From Candidatus Njordarchaeota archaeon (GTDB lineage: Archaea; Asgardarchaeota; Njordarchaeia; Njordarchaeales; JAHKLH01): 9,669 bases of DNA. This document shows positions 7,268 through 9,669 of this stretch, piece after piece. The translations under genes and the position numbers were made by a program. The notes under the pieces are model-generated. The model saw only the letters and a list, made by a program, of their open reading frames with translations. It did not search any database and was not told the origin of the DNA. The stretch spans positions 1 to 9,669 of the forward strand of contig JAHKLH010000047.1 in assembly GCA_029856635.1 (NCBI GenBank), in the 5' to 3' direction. How positions within the stretch are numbered: the first letter of the stretch is position 1; each line of letters starts with the position of its first letter.

Positions 7268-7541
7268 TGTTCTCCTCTTATTGTATCGAAAAATCTGTAG
7301 AATGAAAAAAATAAATTAATTGTTTACTTACCCGCACACATTTCAATAGAAAAATCTAACTAGATGACTTTTATACATTAAATACAACCAATCATAATTT
7401 GCTCATGTGGTTTTATTATTGGTATAAAGCATTTTTATAATGATACTCCTTTTATGTTTATGTTCCACCCTTATTATCTTTGCTTTTTTAGTACCCCTTT
7501 GTATCAACATTTTTGGACACTTGTGTAAAATGAGGATTAGT
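7268..7541. other. Divergent intergenic region between the 206-residue gene and the tandem SIS gene
   Basis: This 274-base stretch carries the minus-strand promoter and Shine-Dalgarno of the 206-residue gene (7271-7317) and the inverted repeat and TATA boxes of the SIS gene (7387-7440). Positions 7441-7529 are pyrimidine-rich and would be 5' untranslated leader. That leader is in frame with the SIS gene and would encode a very hydrophobic peptide if translation began at 7440. I consider that unlikely because no Shine-Dalgarno precedes it and a box only 17 bases upstream cannot drive a transcript containing it. Confidence 0.5.
7388..7428 (+). promoter_or_regulatory. Inverted repeat abutting a TATA box upstream of the tandem SIS gene
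   Basis: ACCAATCATAA (7387-7397) and TTATTATTGGT (7413-7423) are 11-base inverted arms with one mismatch and a 15-base spacer. The right arm runs directly into TATAAA (7423-7428), so it covers the position where the BRE would be. A dimeric regulator bound there would block TBP/TFB loading. A second box, TTTATAAT (7433-7440), follows closely. The predicted starts near 7452-7463 give a leader of about 80-90 bases before ATG 7542. Confidence 0.4.
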
Positions 7542-8681
7542 ATGTTAGAGGCATTCAGAAGTGCTTACGAATTGCTTATTGCAGCAATAAGAGAACAATT
7601 ACAAATGTTACTTAATTATCATCAGGACACACTCGAACAAGTGATTAATCTTCTTAAAATGAATAATAAGACAATACACTGTGTTGGTGTAGGAAGAAGC
7701 GGATTAGCTGCACGGATCGTCGGTGAATGTTTAAAAAACTTGGGTTATATTGTCTCATTTGTTGGCGATACTCTAGCGAAACCTGTCAGAAAAGGGGACA
7801 TCATTCTTGCAATTAGTGGAAGTGGCTGGTCTGAAACAGTAATACTTGCGGTGCGAATAGGTATTAAGCAAAAGGCAAAGATCATTGCATTTACAGCAAC
7901 GCCAGGCTCTCTCCTTGACCGTCTTGCAGATTTTACAATCTATTTACCAGGAAAAACTAGAATTGAGGAAACCCCCTACTTAGTTCGAAGAATGCTCGGG
8001 GTACATAAGACACCAATTGCCCCCATGGGGACAGTTAATGAAGTAGCATCTGTTATTTTTGGTATAGCCTTGGTAAATGCGCTTCGTGCAAGTAATGATG
8101 AATTAAAAGTTTTTAGAAATACTGCAGAAAACCTCTTACATATCGCTCAGGAAAATCTTGCTGAGATAATAAGCAAACAATCTGAGAAATTGAACAGGTT
8201 TATTGAAATTCTAATGACGTCAAAGAAGGAAAATAACAAAATTTACATGGCGGGTGCCGGTATTTGTGAATTTGTTGCAAACATGGCCCTAATGCGTTTC
8301 CTGCACCTTGGACTTCAGCCAGTCGGACTTGATGAATGGCGTTTTCGGAAAAAAAATGATATATTCATTGGAATCAGTGGCAGTGGTGAAAATATTATAG
8401 TAAGAAGCTTTGCAGAAGTAGCTAAAAATGAACAACTTCAAGTAATAGGGATAACGGGAAATGCCGAATCCTCCCTAGCAAAAATGGCTAATTTGTTTTT
8501 CATTTTGAGAGATCCAGCATTGAGAGTACCTTTAGTTCAATTACGCGATGAGGGTATGACATTCATTCCCGCATTTGAAGTATCGGTTTTATTCCTCTTC
8601 GAAAGCATTGTAGCAGAACTCGCCAGCAGATTGGGTATCAGAGAAGAAGAAATGAAAGCACGACATGCAAATATTCCTTAA
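7542..8681 (+). CDS. Tandem SIS-domain protein, double 6-phospho-3-hexuloisomerase-like
   Basis: A 379-residue cytoplasmic protein with two consecutive sugar-isomerase (SIS) domains, each resembling 6-phospho-3-hexuloisomerase (PHI, about 180-190 residues alone). PHI interconverts fructose 6-phosphate and hexulose 6-phosphate in the ribulose monophosphate pathway, which many archaea run in reverse to make pentoses. Domain 1 (about 40-185) has GVGRSGLAARI, the phosphate-binding ISGSGWSET (91-99) and the PHI-like APMGTVNEVA with Glu167. Domain 2 (about 230-362) has GAGICEFVANMA, ISGSGENI (278-285), ITGNAESSLAKMA and PAFEVSV with Glu346, and it ends in the PHI tail MKARHANI with His375. The first half has no such histidine (FRNTAENL). 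ATG 7542 is chosen for its TGAGGA five bases upstream; in-frame starts at 7530 and 7440 exist. Alternatives are a phosphoglucose/phosphomannose isomerase or a GlmS-like isomerase module, but the motifs favour PHI. Confidence 0.85.
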   Translation: MLEAFRSAYELLIAAIREQLQMLLNYHQDTLEQVINLLKMNNKTIHCVGVGRSGLAARIVGECLKNLGYIVSFVGDTLAKPVRKGDIILAISGSGWSETVILAVRIGIKQKAKIIAFTATPGSLLDRLADFTIYLPGKTRIEETPYLVRRMLGVHKTPIAPMGTVNEVASVIFGIALVNALRASNDELKVFRNTAENLLHIAQENLAEIISKQSEKLNRFIEILMTSKKENNKIYMAGAGICEFVANMALMRFLHLGLQPVGLDEWRFRKKNDIFIGISGSGENIIVRSFAEVAKNEQLQVIGITGNAESSLAKMANLFFILRDPALRVPLVQLRDEGMTFIPAFEVSVLFLFESIVAELASRLGIREEEMKARHANIP

Positions 8682-8783
8682 GCGATTACATCGAGTTTTA
8701 GTGTATCAGCGAAAATAGTAAGTCCGCTAATGATGAGATATTCTTAAAATTCATCAAAATAAATATGTTGCGTCTATACGAAT
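8682..8783. other. Convergent intergenic region between the SIS gene and alba
   Basis: These 102 bases separate two converging stop codons. No strong hairpin or long T-run is evident. The minus strand has a TGATGA (8751-8756) and a CTGA (8706-8709) with C/D-box-like spacing, but the pairing needed for a C/D guide RNA is missing. Confidence 0.3.
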
Positions 8784-9092
8784 TTATGAAGACTTCTTTA
8801 CGAGAAGAATTTCTATCGTTGAAACTCTTGATGTTCTACCTTGTGCAGTAATCTCCTCTGTTCCCGTTTTAATGCTCTCAATGTCAACTAGCCCTGGAAG
8901 ATATCGCGTACGAAGTATCTCGGCAACATCAACTGCCCGCGAAATCATTCGACCTCTCGCACACACCTTCACGCGAGAGGCACCTCCACTTAGGAAGAGA
9001 CGAAGCACCGCCATAACATATCGAAGTAATGGTTTTCTTCCAACATATATCGTTGGAATCTGGGCTTCTTGTGGGGTTGTTTCTGTGCTCAT
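8784..9092 (-). CDS. albA: DNA/RNA-binding chromatin protein Alba
   Basis: Small abundant archaeal nucleoid protein that coats double-stranded DNA as dimers and also binds RNA. The 102-residue product has the family hallmarks in order: IYVGRKPLLRYVMAVL (15-30), with the DNA-contacting Arg19-Lys20 pair equivalent to the acetylatable Lys16/Lys17 region of Sulfolobus Alba; VKVCARGRMISRAVDVAEILR (41-61), the most conserved segment; YLPG (64-67); and the beta-hairpin tip and last strand GRTSRVSTIEILLVKK (85-100). ATG 9092 is chosen because GGTG lies seven bases upstream and homologues start here. The frame is open to 9164, but a TATA box inside that extension rules it out. Cys44 in VKVCARG is slightly unusual, since hydrophobic or Lys residues are common there. 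It is a single-gene transcription unit, convergent with the SIS gene. Confidence 0.96.
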   Translation of the reverse strand: MSTETTPQEAQIPTIYVGRKPLLRYVMAVLRLFLSGGASRVKVCARGRMISRAVDVAEILRTRYLPGLVDIESIKTGTEEITAQGRTSRVSTIEILLVKKSS

Positions 9093-9130
9093 CGGTTGCA
9101 CCTTTTTTCTACTTTCTAAACAAACTACTA

Positions 9131-9138
9131 TATTTAAA
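9131..9138 (-). promoter_or_regulatory. TATA box of alba
   Basis: Read on the minus strand this is TTTAAATA, centred about 26 bases before an expected transcription start near 9108. That gives a leader of about 16 bases retaining the GGTG Shine-Dalgarno and starting translation at ATG 9092. The box lies inside the longer open frame, supporting the shorter Alba. Confidence 0.6.
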
Positions 9139-9164
9139 ACTATTATATAGAGAAAATTCATCAT

Positions 9165-9465
9165 GTCTTAATTTTACTCTAACGAAATTAAAGCATGTTC
9201 AATGAAGAGTATAAGAGTATCAATTATTACATTTACTTTAAATCATTGAAATTGATTCCCCTGCTGATTAATTTGATATCTATTTTCTTTTAGTATCATA
9301 TACTTCTATTCTAACCCTTTTGAGTCATAATGCCCGGGGTTTTCCACACAATGAACATATGTTAATAAAACAGATAGTTAAAGAATAAACTGCAGCAATA
9401 CGGGTTCAAAATCACATCAGCGCGACATTTTCATGTATAAATATTAGCAATGAAATAAGAGAATC
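9165..9465. other. Intergenic region with no clear gene, upstream of alba and the small membrane peptide
   Basis: No convincing gene. A 32-codon frame (9195-9293) has neither Shine-Dalgarno nor well-placed TATA box. Small structures are present: ATCAATT (9219-9225) paired with AATTGAT (9250-9256); the palindrome-like AGTATCATATACT near 9292-9304; a local GC island CCCGGGG (9333-9339); and a perfect 10-base palindrome AACATATGTT (9354-9363). A GGTTCAAAATC near 9403-9413 resembles a tRNA T-loop, but no flanking stem pairs with it. The last 30 bases carry the promoter of the next gene. Confidence 0.4.
9436..9443 (+). promoter_or_regulatory. Consensus TATA box positioned for a leaderless transcript
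   Basis: TATAAATA, the best TATA match in the window, is centred about 26-27 bases before the A of ATG 9466. At the usual archaeal distance transcription would begin at or within a base or two of that ATG, so the mRNA would be leaderless. Confidence 0.6.
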
Positions 9466-9567
9466 ATGAAGAATCACAATTTCGTAAATGGAATAATGAT
9501 TATCTCATCTGTCCTTTTTGGTTTACTTTTTTATTTATTCCTTAACAACCATAATGTTTTCGATTAG
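9466..9567 (+). CDS. Small putative single-pass membrane peptide, 33 residues
   Basis: A 34-codon frame including its TAG stop. The product starts MKNHNFVNG, then has about 17 hydrophobic residues from Ile10 to Leu26 (IMIISSVLFGLLFYLFL), and ends in a short polar tail NNHNVFD. This is the size and shape of a single transmembrane helix with short flanks. Support for expression is the consensus TATA box at 9436-9443, which would start the transcript on the ATG itself; an AAGAGAA just upstream would be a poor Shine-Dalgarno in any case. The next gene has its own TATA box about 14 bases after this stop, so the peptide is its own transcription unit or the first of two. I do not recognise a family. 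A chance open frame in AT-rich DNA remains possible, because T-rich codons give hydrophobic residues. Confidence 0.45.
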   Translation: MKNHNFVNGIMIISSVLFGLLFYLFLNNHNVFD

Positions 9568-9580
9568 CTCCGAGAAAACT

Positions 9581-9588
9581 TTTAATTT
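9581..9588 (+). promoter_or_regulatory. Promoter of the gene entering at the right edge
   Basis: TTTAATTT preceded by the purine-rich CGAGAAAAC, which resembles a TFB recognition element. Its centre predicts transcription starting near 9611, leaving a leader of about 18 bases that contains GAGGGAT. Confidence 0.5.
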
Positions 9589-9628
9589 ATCCCTCTTGTT
9601 TGATAAAGTTAGTATAGAGGGATGTCAT

Positions 9629-9669
9629 ATGTCACTTCAGGATCCCTATGTTAAGCAAATAGCAATTAA
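9629..9669 (+). CDS. Start of an unidentified gene, truncated by the window edge
   Basis: Thirteen codons and two bases are visible, reading MSLQDPYVKQIAI, with no stop before the window ends. The start is supported by GAGGGAT (9617-9623) five bases upstream and a TATA-like box at 9581-9588. The competing ATG at 9622 runs into a stop after ten codons. The fragment is too short to identify the product. It is cut off at its 3' side. Confidence 0.6.
   Translation, partial: MSLQDPYVKQIAI

Noticed and set aside
7440..7541. Hydrophobic N-terminal segment on the tandem SIS protein (start at 7440), which would make it membrane anchored
   Set aside because: No Shine-Dalgarno, a promoter box too close to include the codon, SIS isomerases are soluble, and ATG 7542 has a good Shine-Dalgarno.
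8700..8760. C/D-box guide RNA on the minus strand (TGATGA at 8751-8756, CTGA at 8706-8709)
   Set aside because: The base before TGATGA is wrong for the C box, there is no terminal stem, and the internal D'/C' boxes are not recognisable.
9093..9164. 24-residue N-terminal extension of Alba
   Set aside because: It contains the probable alba TATA box, and Alba homologues begin at the ATG at 9092.
9195..9293. 32-codon open frame upstream of the small membrane peptide
   Set aside because: No Shine-Dalgarno, no well-placed TATA box, and composition expected from AT-rich noncoding DNA.
9395..9430. tRNA gene suggested by GGTTCAAAATC
   Set aside because: The flanking bases do not pair as a T-stem and no acceptor, D or anticodon arms are found.

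Overview
This is an AT-rich archaeal chromosome segment. The evidence is a set of genes with no bacterial equivalent in this combination: the archaeal Glu-tRNA(Gln) amidotransferase subunit GatD, an NMD3-family ribosome-assembly protein, initiation factor aIF2 beta, archaeosine tRNA-guanine transglycosylase (TgtA) and the chromatin protein Alba. Most genes have TATA-like boxes about 26 bases before a plausible transcription start, followed by short Shine-Dalgarno leaders. One small gene appears leaderless. Protein content alone does not let me name the phylum. There is no sign of a virus, plasmid, CRISPR array or insertion sequence.

Layout. Positions 26-2436 (minus strand): gatD followed by a translationally coupled gene for a shrunken, apparently inactive asparagine-synthetase-like protein. 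Positions 2437-2511: short divergent promoter. 2512-3204 (+): NMD3. 3312-3761 (-): aIF2 beta, convergent with NMD3 across a stretch with two inverted repeats. 3762-3993: divergent promoter region. 3994-4398 (+): PadR-type repressor with a His/Pro-rich N-terminal tail. 4459-6591 (-): tgtA, preceded by an unrecognised 206-residue protein (6647-7267) in the same orientation. 7268-7541: divergent promoter region with an inverted repeat touching a TATA box. 7542-8681 (+): a protein with two fused SIS domains of 6-phospho-3-hexuloisomerase type. 8784-9092 (-): Alba. 9093-9465: intergenic, mostly empty. 9466-9567 (+): a 33-residue putative membrane peptide. 9629 to the end (+): the start of another gene.

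How the genes fit together. Most of the window is information processing: making Gln-tRNA(Gln) by transamidation, 50S subunit maturation, start-codon selection, archaeosine formation in tRNA, and DNA packaging. The tandem SIS protein points to sugar-phosphate metabolism, possibly the reverse ribulose monophosphate route archaea use to make pentoses. The PadR protein is probably a ligand- or metal-responsive repressor with no obvious target here other than itself. The items most worth a second look are the degenerate asparagine-synthetase paralogue coupled to gatD, the double hexuloisomerase, the His-rich PadR, the unknown partner of tgtA, and the small leaderless membrane peptide.
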